From: an uncultured Elusimicrobia bacterium
GTDB taxonomy: Bacteria; Elusimicrobiota; Elusimicrobia; UBA1565; UBA9628
Assembly (NCBI GenBank): GCA_903830945.1
Contig: CAIKVT010000031.1
Span: 1 to 64,000, forward strand
Length of the DNA stretch: 64,000 nt
Direction of reading: 5' to 3'
Positions 33,500 to 42,359 of the stretch are shown here, piece by piece. Numbering within the stretch: position 1 is the first letter of the stretch; the number at the start of each line of letters is the position of its first letter. Both the position numbers and the translations under genes were made by a program. Below the pieces are notes generated by a model. That model did no database searches and was not told where the DNA came from. It saw nothing but the letters and a program-made list of their open reading frames with translations.

Positions 33500-35408
33500 G
33501 TTTTTGATTGGCCTGACCGCGACGTGCTTCTTGGCCGTGCCGGTACGTGCCGGCTCCTCTGCCGCGTACGGGGGGCCTGCCCTTTCTCGTGAGGACTTCA
33601 ACCGCCTGGCGGCTGCTGCGGGAGTGCCGCTCTATTGGAAGCCCGGCGAGGCCTCCGGCAACCTGCCCACTCCGCAGTCCTTGTTCCCTGTGGGTGAAGC
33701 GGACATCTCGGCCTATGTGACGGGCGGCGCCTTGAGCGATGCATTCCAGGCCGCCTACCTGCGTCTGGCGCAGGCGCGGAGGTTGGAGGCGGTCCGTCGA
33801 GAACTGGATCAGGGACTGCCCGTGGTCATCTACAATGATTTCCGACAGGCTCCTCTGGCCGAGCGGTCCTTGGCCGCTCATCTAGTCGCCGCGGCCAAGC
33901 TCATCGATGAGCTCTACCGTGAGCAGAAAGGCTCTTTGAAGCTGCGCGATGCCATCCCCATTTTGGATGAGGCCAGCCGGGCGCTCTTCGAGCGCAACCA
34001 TGGTCCTTGGTGCGAGGCACCGCAGACCGAGGATGATCCCTTTTGCAGCGCTTTGCCCTCTTTCCCCAAAAAGCTCTCGGATGCCTATCCGACCGGCTGG
34101 GAGCAGGACGCGGCCATGTGCGAGTCGTTGCGCAGGCAGCCGGAGGGCAAAGCGTTGCTTGACCCCTTCACTGTGGTCCGGGAGAAGGACGGCCGGCCCC
34201 AGGCCTTGCCCTTGAGCGCGGTCTATGGTGGCCGGATGCTCCGCGTGGCCGTGGAGCTGCGCTTAGCCGCCCAGGGGCTTGGCCGCGACGAGGCCGCGTT
34301 CAAACGATACCTGCTGGCTGCGGCCTCTGGTTTTTCTGACGGCGACTGGGCCGCGGCGGACGAGGCCTGGGCGGACATGGGAGGCCGTCGCAGTAAGTGG
34401 TATCTGCGCGTGGGGCCCGACGAAACGGGCTTTGAGTCCTGCCAGGAGAAGGCGGGCTTCCATCTGGCCTGGGCGCGCATCGATGAGGCGGCTTTAGCCT
34501 GGCAGGGCAAGCTCAAGCTCCTGCGCCAGGAGATGGAGGATTCATTAGCAAAGCTCATCGGCCCGGCCTATCAGGTGCGCCGGGCGTCTTTCGACCTGCC
34601 GGACTTCATCGCCGTGATTTTAAATGCCGGCGACTCCCGGCCCGGTTTGGGCGCTATCACGGGACAGTCTCTGCCTAACTGGGGAAAAGTGGCCGAGCAG
34701 GGCCGGCGGCGCACCGTGGTCATGACCAACATCTATTCGGACCCGGAATCTCGGCGCCTGGACCGCGAGAAGGCCCGGGAGCTTTTGGCCCCGGAGGCGC
34801 TCAAGTATTATCCCGAGGACGATGAGCCGGGAATACTCGGCACCATCCTTCACGAGGCCGCGCATAACTTGGGGCCGCATTCGGACACGCGCGTTGATGG
34901 TAAGCTTCCGGCCCAGATCTTTGGCGGCCGCTTGGAAGGCGTTTTGGAGGAGCTTAAGGCTCAGACCGGCGCCTTATGGTATGTGGACCTTCTACGGCGA
35001 AAGGGCCTCATCACCGATGAGCGCGCGCGGCAGATCTACGCGCACGAGCTGGTCTGGGCTTTTGGCCATATCTCCCAAGGCATGTTCAGCGATGGAGACA
35101 ACCCCAAGCCCTACAGCCAGCTCGCCGCGGTGCAGATTGGGAGCTTTCTCAAGGACGGCGCCATGGCTTTCGGCCGAGCGGGGGAGCGCGAGCTCTTCAG
35201 CGTGGACTTCGACCGCTTGCCTGCCTCGGTGGAGAAGCTGATGCGCCGGGTAGGTCAGATCAAGGCCGCCGGCGACGCGGCCGCGGCCAAGTCGCTGATC
35301 GACGGCTTCGTCATGGGTGAGTATGCGCACCTGATGCGCATGGATGAAGTCCGGAGTCGTCTGAGCCGGCTGCCCAAGCCGAGCTTTTCCTATACGTTGA
35401 GATACTGA
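33492..35408 (+). CDS. Exported M49-like (dipeptidyl-peptidase III-type) metallopeptidase
   Basis: A 638-residue protein with a signal peptide (MNRFLIGLTATCFLAVPVRAG). The zinc motif is HEAAHNLGPHS starting at H454 (HExxH with GPHS just after), and EELKAQTGALWYVDLL about 30 residues later supplies the third ligand. This HExxH…EExKA arrangement resembles the M49 family branch related to plant Nudix-associated peptidases, rather than the classic HExxxH of DPP III. Length fits. It probably cleaves peptides outside the inner membrane. The start overlaps the coiled-coil gene by eight bases. Confidence 0.75.
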   Translation: MNRFLIGLTATCFLAVPVRAGSSAAYGGPALSREDFNRLAAAAGVPLYWKPGEASGNLPTPQSLFPVGEADISAYVTGGALSDAFQAAYLRLAQARRLEAVRRELDQGLPVVIYNDFRQAPLAERSLAAHLVAAAKLIDELYREQKGSLKLRDAIPILDEASRALFERNHGPWCEAPQTEDDPFCSALPSFPKKLSDAYPTGWEQDAAMCESLRRQPEGKALLDPFTVVREKDGRPQALPLSAVYGGRMLRVAVELRLAAQGLGRDEAAFKRYLLAAASGFSDGDWAAADEAWADMGGRRSKWYLRVGPDETGFESCQEKAGFHLAWARIDEAALAWQGKLKLLRQEMEDSLAKLIGPAYQVRRASFDLPDFIAVILNAGDSRPGLGAITGQSLPNWGKVAEQGRRRTVVMTNIYSDPESRRLDREKARELLAPEALKYYPEDDEPGILGTILHEAAHNLGPHSDTRVDGKLPAQIFGGRLEGVLEELKAQTGALWYVDLLRRKGLITDERARQIYAHELVWAFGHISQGMFSDGDNPKPYSQLAAVQIGSFLKDGAMAFGRAGERELFSVDFDRLPASVEKLMRRVGQIKAAGDAAAAKSLIDGFVMGEYAHLMRMDEVRSRLSRLPKPSFSYTLRY

Positions 35409-35455
35409 GCCGGGGTGGCCCGGGAGGCAGGTCGAGCCCCGGAGGCCGGATAAGG

Positions 35456-35461
35456 TAAAAT
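35456..35461 (+). promoter_or_regulatory. Promoter -10 box, leaderless type
   Basis: TAAAAT ends seven bases before the GTG start of uvrD at 35469. An ATG at 35465 is out of frame with the gene. No clear -35. Confidence 0.45.
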
Positions 35462-35468
35462 ATCATGA

Positions 35469-37688
35469 GTGGAAACCTGCCCGGCCATAGATCTTAACAC
35501 CCTTAACCCCCAGCAGAAGGAGGGCGTGCTCCATCCCGGCGGCCCGCTACTGGTCCTGGCCGGAGCCGGCACGGGCAAGACTCGCGTCATCACCTACCGC
35601 ATCGCGCACCTCATCAGCCGCGGCGTGGCGCCTGAGCGGATTCTGGCCGTCACCTTCACCAACAAGGCGGCCGAAGAGATGCGCCGCCGCATCGAAGAGC
35701 TCGCCCCGGGAAAGGGAGCTTTGGTCTGGGCCCACACTTTCCACGCCTTCGCCGCGCGCCTGGTGCGCCGCCACCATGACCTCTTGAAGCTCTCTCGCCA
35801 TTTCACCATCTACGATCAGTCGGACCAGAAGCGCCTGGTGGTCGAGGCCATGAAGGCCGTAGGCCTGGAGGACCAGGATAAAAAGGCGTCCATGTACGTG
35901 AGCATCATTTCTCGCGCCAAGGACGACCTGCTCGACGCCCAGTCCTACTCCATCCATGCCATGACCGCCGGTGAGCCGGCGCGCAAGACCGCCGCCGAGA
36001 TCTACCTGGCTTACCAGCGCAAGCTCGACGCGGCCGGAGCCTTAGACTTCGGGGATCTGCTGCTTAAAGCATGCGAGCTCCTGCGCGACTACGAGACCGT
36101 GCGTTCGCACTACCAGAATTTCTTCGAACACATGCTCGTCGACGAGTATCAGGACACCAACCACGCCCAGTACATCATCACTAAGACCTTGGCCGCCCAG
36201 CACCGCAACATCTGCGTGGTGGGCGACGACGACCAGGGTATCTACTCCTGGCGCGGGGCCAATGTGCGCAATATCCTCGAGTTCGAAAACGACTTCCCTG
36301 ATGCCAAGGTCGTCACTTTAGAGCAGAACTACCGCTCCACCTCGCGTATCCTAGAGGCCGCGGGCAAGGTCATCCAGCACAATAAGTCGCGCAAGCCCAA
36401 GACCCTTTGGACCACCAAGCCCGCGGGCGATTCTGTCGTGGTCCAGGAGCTTCCCAGTGAAATGGAGGAGGCGGTCTGGGTGGTGCGCCGCATCCAGGAG
36501 CTCGTGGGTCAGGGGCGTTCCTTGCGCGAGACCGCCGTTTTCTACCGCACAAACGCCCAGAGCCGCTCCTTTGAGGAGGCTTTGCGCCGCGCGGGTTTGC
36601 CTTACGTCATCGTTGGCGCCATGCGCTTCTATGAGCGCAAGGAGATCAAGGACGCCTTAGCCTATGCGCGCTTGATCTTGAACCCGGCCGACGCCGCGAG
36701 TCTGCAGCGCATCATCAATGTTCCGGCTCGGGGCATCGGTAAGACCAGTCTGGACCGCTTCGTGAGCTTCGCCGAGGCGCAAGGCTGCAATCTCTGGGAG
36801 GCCTTCACCCGGCAGGCTCAGATCCCCCAGCTGACCGTCTCCTGCCGCCGTGCCGCCACGGACCTGGTCCATGTGGTGGAGAAGCTGCGCGCGGACACCG
36901 TCGGGGTCACTGCCTCGCGGGCTTTGGCTTTGATCTTGGAGCAGACCGGGTATTGGGCTTGGCTTGAGGGACAGGTGGGCGCCGATCCGGAGGCGGCGGG
37001 GCGCCTGGAGAATCTGCAGGAGCTTGTGAACTCCGCCAAGGAATACGAGGAGAAGGCGGCCAGCCCATGCCCGCCGACCTCGGATGGGGCCTGGGACCTT
37101 TCCCAATACCTTGAATCGGTCTCCTTGCATACCGACCTCGATTCCTACGATGCCACCAAGCCTGCCGTGACTTTGATGACCGTGCACCTGGCCAAGGGTC
37201 TGGAGTACCCGGCGGTTTTCTTGACCGGCCTGGAAGAGGGGCTATTCCCTATCGGTTCGGGAGGCGCGTCCCCGGAGGAACTCGAAGAAGAGCGGCGGCT
37301 GTGCTATGTCGGCATCACCCGGGCGCGGGAGCTCTTGTACATTACCTACGCCTCCACGCGCCGCATCTTCGGCCAGGTCTACGCCAACCTGCCCTCGCGC
37401 TTCATCGTGGAGGCGCAGCTTTTGTTCCAGCAGGGAGCCTCTTCCGGAGGGAGGAGAACGGCAGGCGCCTGCGGGGACGGCGAGCCCATGCCCACCGCCG
37501 TGCCAGCCTCCCGCAGGCTGTCGGCATGCGGGGCTAAGGTGGGCATGCGCGTGTGCCACCCGGACTTCGGCGGGGGCCGGGTCGTGGACACGGCGGGCTT
37601 GGGAGACACCCTGAAGGTCGCGGTCATGTTCGATGACGGCCGCTCGGCGAAGTTCTTGGCGCGTTACGCGCCCTTGGAGAAGGAGTAG
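35469..37688 (+). CDS. uvrD: UvrD/PcrA-type DNA helicase
   Basis: A 739-residue superfamily 1 3'-5' helicase for nucleotide-excision and mismatch repair and replication-fork maintenance. Visible motifs are Q-motif LNPQQKEGV, Walker A AGAGTGKTRVI, FTNKAAEEMRRRI, VDEYQDTNHAQY (motif II), DDDQGIYSWRGA (motif III), LEQNYRSTSRI, VTLMTVHLAKGLEYPAVFLTG (motif V) and CYVGITRARELLYI. The C-terminal VGMRVCHPDFGGGRVVD…KVAVMFDDG is the PcrA-type Tudor-like tail. Translation starts at a GTG seven bases after the -10. It heads a run of overlapping genes including gatCAB. Confidence 0.95.
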   Translation: METCPAIDLNTLNPQQKEGVLHPGGPLLVLAGAGTGKTRVITYRIAHLISRGVAPERILAVTFTNKAAEEMRRRIEELAPGKGALVWAHTFHAFAARLVRRHHDLLKLSRHFTIYDQSDQKRLVVEAMKAVGLEDQDKKASMYVSIISRAKDDLLDAQSYSIHAMTAGEPARKTAAEIYLAYQRKLDAAGALDFGDLLLKACELLRDYETVRSHYQNFFEHMLVDEYQDTNHAQYIITKTLAAQHRNICVVGDDDQGIYSWRGANVRNILEFENDFPDAKVVTLEQNYRSTSRILEAAGKVIQHNKSRKPKTLWTTKPAGDSVVVQELPSEMEEAVWVVRRIQELVGQGRSLRETAVFYRTNAQSRSFEEALRRAGLPYVIVGAMRFYERKEIKDALAYARLILNPADAASLQRIINVPARGIGKTSLDRFVSFAEAQGCNLWEAFTRQAQIPQLTVSCRRAATDLVHVVEKLRADTVGVTASRALALILEQTGYWAWLEGQVGADPEAAGRLENLQELVNSAKEYEEKAASPCPPTSDGAWDLSQYLESVSLHTDLDSYDATKPAVTLMTVHLAKGLEYPAVFLTGLEEGLFPIGSGGASPEELEEERRLCYVGITRARELLYITYASTRRIFGQVYANLPSRFIVEAQLLFQQGASSGGRRTAGACGDGEPMPTAVPASRRLSACGAKVGMRVCHPDFGGGRVVDTAGLGDTLKVAVMFDDGRSAKFLARYAPLEKE

Positions 37689-37975
37689 TGGCCGTCACGG
37701 CCGAGGAGGTGCGCCGCATCGCGGAGCTGGCGCGGCTGCGGCTCTCCGACCAGGAGGCCGCGCTCTACGAACGGCAGTTCGGCCGAATCCTTGAGCTGGT
37801 GGCGGAGATCTCTGAGCTCGATACCTCGCAGACCGCCGCTACCACGAGCGTCCTGGGGCTCTCCAACGTCATGCGCGACGACGTGCCTAGGCCCTTCCCG
37901 GATCCGGAGCGCCTTCTGGCCCTGGCCCCGGAGCGCGAGGACGGCTACTACAAGGTCAAGAAGGTTATCGCATGA
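37688..37975 (+). CDS. gatC: Asp/Glu-tRNA amidotransferase subunit GatC
   Basis: A 95-residue subunit that stabilises GatA and links it to GatB in the GatCAB complex, which converts Asp-tRNA(Asn) and Glu-tRNA(Gln) to the amides. The family pattern is intact: EVRRIAELARLRLSDQE at the start and NVMRDDVPRPFPDPERLLALAPEREDGYYKVKKVI at the end. The GTG start shares its G with the last base of the uvrD stop. Confidence 0.92.
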   Translation: MAVTAEEVRRIAELARLRLSDQEAALYERQFGRILELVAEISELDTSQTAATTSVLGLSNVMRDDVPRPFPDPERLLALAPEREDGYYKVKKVIA

Positions 37976-39045
37976 ATGCTTTCCTTCTGGCCGGCTTCCT
38001 GGCCGTGCTGCCGGGAAGCGCCGCCGGCAAGGGTCCGGGCCAGCCTGGCCGCGAGGCGCAGCAGACGCTGGGGGCTGCGATCGCGCTTTACGACAAGGCC
38101 GAATTTGAGGCGGCCTTGTCGCGCTTCAATAAGGCGTTGGCGCTCTTCGACGGCTGGAAGACGGCCCTGGGCTACCGCGCCTTTTGCCGCTGGAACATGG
38201 GAGACCGGCAGGGCGCAGGCCAGGATGCCCTCATTGCGGCCCAGCTTAAGCCTAACAACGCGGCATCCTTCACCTCCCGCGGTCTGGCGCGGTTCGTGGT
38301 CAAGGACTATCAGGCCGCGGAGGTGGATTTTTCGCAGGCCTTGAAGCTTGACCCGGACCAGGCCGAGGCGCATTTCGGCATGGGCAGCGTGGCCAGCGCT
38401 CAAGGAGAGCTGGATCGGGCACTGCAGAACTTGGATCAGGCCGTGCGTATCAACAACGACTTTGCGGCGGCCTTTTTGGTGCGGGGCACGGTGCAGGAGA
38501 AACGCAAGGACTTCAAGGCCGCGATCCGGGATTTCGACCGGGTGTTGGAGATCAACCCGCGCTTCGTCTGGGCGCGCTTTTATCGAGGCAAGTGCCATCG
38601 CGAGGTTAAGGATTACCGCGAGGCGTTGGTCGATTTCGACGAGTTTATCGCGGAGCACCCGAACTCCGTTGAGGCGGTCTACCTGCGCTCTAACGTCCGT
38701 TTCTTGGCGGGCGACTACGCGGGCGCGGAGTCCGACCTCGGCGTCGTCATTTCGCTCGACCCACAGCGAGGCTTGGCTTATTCCAATCGCGGCCAGGCGC
38801 GTGCCCAGCTTGGCGATCGGCCGGGGGCCTTAGCCGATCTCAAAAGAGCTCTGGAACTGCTTCCGGACAAGCGCGCTAAGATCCAAGTCGCCATAGACCG
38901 CCTCGAGGGCGCCGCGCAGGCCGGCAATGCCACCCCTGAGGACGGGCCGCACGGCATGAGTCAGGATGTCGCTCCGGAAGGGGACTCGGGGAAGAATCCG
39001 GGGCAGCGCATCGCCGCCCCGGAAGAGGCGCTGCTCATCGAATGA
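37972..39045 (+). CDS. Exported TPR protein inside the gat operon
   Basis: A 357-residue protein with a short signal peptide (about residues 1-19) and about seven to eight TPR repeats (roughly 25-300), for example YDKAEFEAALSRFNKALALF, NNDFAAAFLVRGTVQEK, NPRFVWARFYRGKCHREVKDY and QRGLAYSNRGQARAQLGDR, followed by an Asp/Gly/Glu-rich tail. TPRs are protein-binding scaffolds. It sits between gatC and gatA, overlapping both by four bases, although an exported protein has no obvious role in tRNA amidation. Function unknown. Confidence 0.75.
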   Translation: MNAFLLAGFLAVLPGSAAGKGPGQPGREAQQTLGAAIALYDKAEFEAALSRFNKALALFDGWKTALGYRAFCRWNMGDRQGAGQDALIAAQLKPNNAASFTSRGLARFVVKDYQAAEVDFSQALKLDPDQAEAHFGMGSVASAQGELDRALQNLDQAVRINNDFAAAFLVRGTVQEKRKDFKAAIRDFDRVLEINPRFVWARFYRGKCHREVKDYREALVDFDEFIAEHPNSVEAVYLRSNVRFLAGDYAGAESDLGVVISLDPQRGLAYSNRGQARAQLGDRPGALADLKRALELLPDKRAKIQVAIDRLEGAAQAGNATPEDGPHGMSQDVAPEGDSGKNPGQRIAAPEEALLIE

Positions 39046-40502
39046 CGACCGTCTCGACCGCCGCCCTCGCGCGCGATGTGGCTTCCGGCAATGTTTCGGC
39101 CGAAGAGGTCCTTCAAGAGCACTTGGTCCGTATCCGGGCCTGGGAGCCCAAGCTCGGCGCGTATCTGCGGGTGCTGGAGCCAGAGGCCGTGGCTCAAGCG
39201 CGGGCCATCGACGCCAAGCGCGGTCGCGGCGAAAAGCTGGGCCGCCTGGCGGGCGTGCCTGTGGCGGTCAAGGACAACATGCTCGTGCGGGGCGTGGAGA
39301 CCACGGCCGGCTCGCGCATCCTGCAGGGGCACGTCGCTGCCTATGACGCGACCGTGGTGAGACGGATGCTCGACGAGGACGCGGTGATCCTCGGGCAGAC
39401 CAATATGGATGAGTTCGCCATGGGTTCTTCCACCGAGAACTCGGCTTTTCAGGTCACGCACAATCCCTGGGATGCCGACTGCGTGCCCGGCGGATCCTCC
39501 GGCGGTTCGGCGGCCGCTGTCTGCGCCGGACTTTGCAGCTTGGCCCTGGGCTCGGACACGGGCGGCTCGATCCGCCAGCCCGCTTCCTTCTGCGGCGTAG
39601 TGGGCCTTAAGCCCACTTATGGCCGGATCTCCAGACATGGCCTCATTGCCTTCGCTTCGTCTTTGGATCAGATCGGGCCGTTGGCTAGAAGCGTGGAGGA
39701 TGCGGCTTTGGCCCTCTCGGTCATCGCCGGGCCCGACCCCATGGATTCGACTTGTGCGATCATGCCGGTCCCGGATTATCTTAATGAGTTGGAGGCCGGC
39801 GTGAAAGGTTTGCGCGTGGGATTGCCCAAGGAGTACTTCGTAGCGGGCTTGGACCCCGAAGTGGAGGCTGCCGTGCGCGCGGCCGTGGCGACCTTGGGCA
39901 GCCTGGGCGCTGAGGTGCGCGAGGTTTCTTTGCCGCATACCAGATACGCGGTAAGTGCCTATTATATCCTGGCCCCGTCAGAGGCCAGCTCGAACCTGGC
40001 CCGCTTTGACGGAGTGCGTTACGGCCGCCGCAGCGCGCGGGCGCGGACGCTGGAGGAGCTCTACGAGCTTTCGCGCGGCGAGGGATTCGGCCCCGAGGTC
40101 AAGCGTCGCATCATGCTGGGCACCTATGCCTTGAGCGCCGGCTACTACGACGCCTACTATGGCAAGGCTCAGCGCGTGCGCACGCTCATCAAGGGGGATT
40201 TTTCCGCGGCCTTCCAGCAGGTCGACGTCATCGCCGCGCCTGCCGCGCCCACGGCCGCCTTTCGTCTGGGAGAGAAGTCCTCCGACCCGGTGGCGATGTA
40301 TCTTTCTGATGTGTTCACCATTCCGTCGAGTATGGCGGGTAACGCCAGCCTCTCGCTGCCCTGCGGCCGGACCAAGGGGGGTCTGCCCATCGGGCTCCAG
40401 CTCATCGCGGATTCCTTCTGCGAGGGGACCCTGCTGCGCGCGGCCGCGGCCTATGAGCGGGTCAACCCATGGTCCGCGCTTCCGGAGCCGACCCGTGCTT
40501 AA
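39042..40502 (+). CDS. gatA: Asp/Glu-tRNA amidotransferase subunit GatA
   Basis: The 486-residue amidase subunit that releases ammonia from glutamine or asparagine for GatB. The Ser-cisSer-Lys triad is in place: K77 (VAVKDNM), S152 (PGGSSGGSAAAV) and S176 (GSDTGGSIRQPASF). Glutamine-pocket segments such as GLKPTYGRISRHGLIAFASSLDQIGP follow. Normal length. The start overlaps the TPR gene stop by four bases and the end overlaps the NUDIX gene by eight. Confidence 0.96.
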   Translation: MTTVSTAALARDVASGNVSAEEVLQEHLVRIRAWEPKLGAYLRVLEPEAVAQARAIDAKRGRGEKLGRLAGVPVAVKDNMLVRGVETTAGSRILQGHVAAYDATVVRRMLDEDAVILGQTNMDEFAMGSSTENSAFQVTHNPWDADCVPGGSSGGSAAAVCAGLCSLALGSDTGGSIRQPASFCGVVGLKPTYGRISRHGLIAFASSLDQIGPLARSVEDAALALSVIAGPDPMDSTCAIMPVPDYLNELEAGVKGLRVGLPKEYFVAGLDPEVEAAVRAAVATLGSLGAEVREVSLPHTRYAVSAYYILAPSEASSNLARFDGVRYGRRSARARTLEELYELSRGEGFGPEVKRRIMLGTYALSAGYYDAYYGKAQRVRTLIKGDFSAAFQQVDVIAAPAAPTAAFRLGEKSSDPVAMYLSDVFTIPSSMAGNASLSLPCGRTKGGLPIGLQLIADSFCEGTLLRAAAAYERVNPWSALPEPTRA

Positions 40503-40905
40503 GGAGATATCGGCGGGCGGCCTGGTGGTGCGCGAGGGCCAGGTGCTCATGGTGAAGGTCACCAACCTCCAAGATGAGGTGGTCTGGACCTTTCCCAAGG
40601 GACATCTCGAAGCGGGGGAGGGCGCTCGCCAGGCGGCCTTGCGTGAAGTGGAGGAGGAGACAGGCTGGGCCTGCCGCATCCGGGGGCCGTTGATCGCCTC
40701 CAGTTACCATTTCTTGCGCAATGGCCGGGAGGTCTCCAAGCAAGTTAAATGGTATCTCATGGCGCCTCTGAAGAAAACGGGCAGCCGCGACGGGGAAGAG
40801 ATCATGGCCGTGCGCTGGGTGGCTCTGGCCGACGCGGCCAAGCTCCTTCGCTATCCAAGCGATCTGGAGCTTCTCGTGGCCTTTCATCGGCGGGGGGGGG
40901 CGTGA
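40495..40905 (+). CDS. NUDIX hydrolase
   Basis: A 136-residue NUDIX enzyme starting at GTG 40495 inside the end of gatA. The Nudix box GHLEAGEGARQAALREVEEETGW (about residues 37-59) is complete, with all Gly, Glu and Arg residues for Mg2+ binding. SAGGLVVREGQVLMVKV at the start and VWTFPKGHLE fit the Ap4A/diadenosine-type or MutT-like subfamilies. Likely a nucleoside-diphosphate-linked housecleaning enzyme; substrate unknown. A run of nine G (40892-40900) near its end makes this junction prone to indels. Confidence 0.86.
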   Translation: MLKEISAGGLVVREGQVLMVKVTNLQDEVVWTFPKGHLEAGEGARQAALREVEEETGWACRIRGPLIASSYHFLRNGREVSKQVKWYLMAPLKKTGSRDGEEIMAVRWVALADAAKLLRYPSDLELLVAFHRRGGA

Positions 40906-42359
40906 ACTCGGAGTTCGAGATGGTGGTGGGTCTGGAGGTTCACATCCAGCTCGCGACCCGCACCAAGCTCTTCTGCTCCTGCTTGACCGACGGCTTCGGT
41001 TCGCCTGCGAACTCGCGGATATGCCCGATCTGCACGGGCCAACCGGGCGTGCTGCCGGTCCTCAATCGTGCCGCAGTCGAGATGGCTTTCCAGGCGGCCT
41101 TGGCCCTCAACTGCCGGCTTGCTGCGGCTTCGGTGTTCGCGCGTAAGAATTATTTCTATCCGGACCTGCCCAAAGCCTATCAGATATCCCAGTACGAGAA
41201 GCCTTTCTCTACGGACGGCTGGCTGGATCTGCCGGCGCCTGGGGAGGCCCGCAGGCGCATCCGCATCCATCGCATCCATCTGGAGGAAGACGCGGGCAAG
41301 CTCCTGCACGCCATCGGCGCGCGAAAGCTCGACTATTCTCTGATAGACTTCAACCGCGGCGGCGTGCCCTTGATTGAGGTCGTCAGTGAGGCCGACATCC
41401 GCTCTTCGGAAGAGGCCTTTGTGTATCTTAAGGCCTTGAAGGAAATCATCCAGTATATCGGGGTGAGCCGCTGCGACATGGAGAAGGGCGAGCTGCGCTG
41501 CGACGCCAACGTGTCTGTGCGTCCAGTCGGCCAGGCGGAGTTCGGCACGCGCGCGGAGATCAAGAACCTCAACTCCGTGCGCGCGGTCAAGGACGCTTTG
41601 GAATATGAATACCGGCGCCAGACCGAGCTCCTGGCCTCGGGTGGCCGGGTCATACAGGAGACCCGACTTTGGGACCCGCAGGCCGGCGTGACGCAGCTCA
41701 TGCGCTCCAAGGAAGGGGCCGCAGACTACCGTTACTTCCCGGACCCCGACCTGCCGCCTTTGGTCGCCGACGCCCGTTGGCTTGAGGAGCTTAAGGCTCG
41801 TATCCCCGAGTTGCCCGCGGTCCGGCGGGAGCGCCTCGTCTCTCAATATGGTTTGAGCGCCCAAGCTGCGGAACTTCTCACTTCCACGCGCGCCTTAGCC
41901 GACTATTTCGAGGCGGCGGCCGTAGGCCGCCCAGCTGCTGCGGCTAAGACCACGGCCAACCTCATCGCGACCGAGCTTTTGGCCCGGCTCAACGCTGAAG
42001 TCCTCCCATTAGAGTCTTCCCGGATCAAAGCCTCGGAGCTGGGTGTTCTGGCGGCCCGGGTAGAGGACGGCACGCTTTCGAGCAAGGGCGCCAAGGCGGC
42101 TTTCGTCGCCATGTGGGAAGGAGGAGGCTCGGTTGCCGAGGTCGTCTTGAAGCTTGGCCTGGCCCAGGTTTCTGACGAGCTCCAGCTCAGTGTCTGGGTC
42201 AACGATGTGTTGCGGGTCAATCCCAAAGCCGCCGCGGATCTCAAGGCCGGTCATGAGCGTGCCGTCGGCTCTCTCGTGGGTGAGGTCATGAAAATCTCTC
42301 GGGGGAGAGCCAACCCAGTCATTGTGAACCGTCTGATTAAGGAGTCGATCAAGCCATGA
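40902..42359 (+). CDS. gatB: Asp/Glu-tRNA amidotransferase subunit GatB
   Basis: The 485-residue subunit that phosphorylates and amidates the misacylated tRNA. Diagnostic segments are VGLEVHIQLATRTKLFCSC, then SRICPICTGQPGVLPVLN (Cys pairs of the zinc site), ARKNYFYPDLPKAYQISQYEKP, IHLEEDAGKLLH, DFNRGGVPLIEVVSE, RCDANVSVRP and the YRYFPDPDLPPL segment; the C-terminal YqeY-like tail is present. The GTG start overlaps the NUDIX stop as GTGA. An open frame upstream lies inside the NUDIX gene and is not part of it. Confidence 0.95.
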   Translation: MNSEFEMVVGLEVHIQLATRTKLFCSCLTDGFGSPANSRICPICTGQPGVLPVLNRAAVEMAFQAALALNCRLAAASVFARKNYFYPDLPKAYQISQYEKPFSTDGWLDLPAPGEARRRIRIHRIHLEEDAGKLLHAIGARKLDYSLIDFNRGGVPLIEVVSEADIRSSEEAFVYLKALKEIIQYIGVSRCDMEKGELRCDANVSVRPVGQAEFGTRAEIKNLNSVRAVKDALEYEYRRQTELLASGGRVIQETRLWDPQAGVTQLMRSKEGAADYRYFPDPDLPPLVADARWLEELKARIPELPAVRRERLVSQYGLSAQAAELLTSTRALADYFEAAAVGRPAAAAKTTANLIATELLARLNAEVLPLESSRIKASELGVLAARVEDGTLSSKGAKAAFVAMWEGGGSVAEVVLKLGLAQVSDELQLSVWVNDVLRVNPKAAADLKAGHERAVGSLVGEVMKISRGRANPVIVNRLIKESIKP

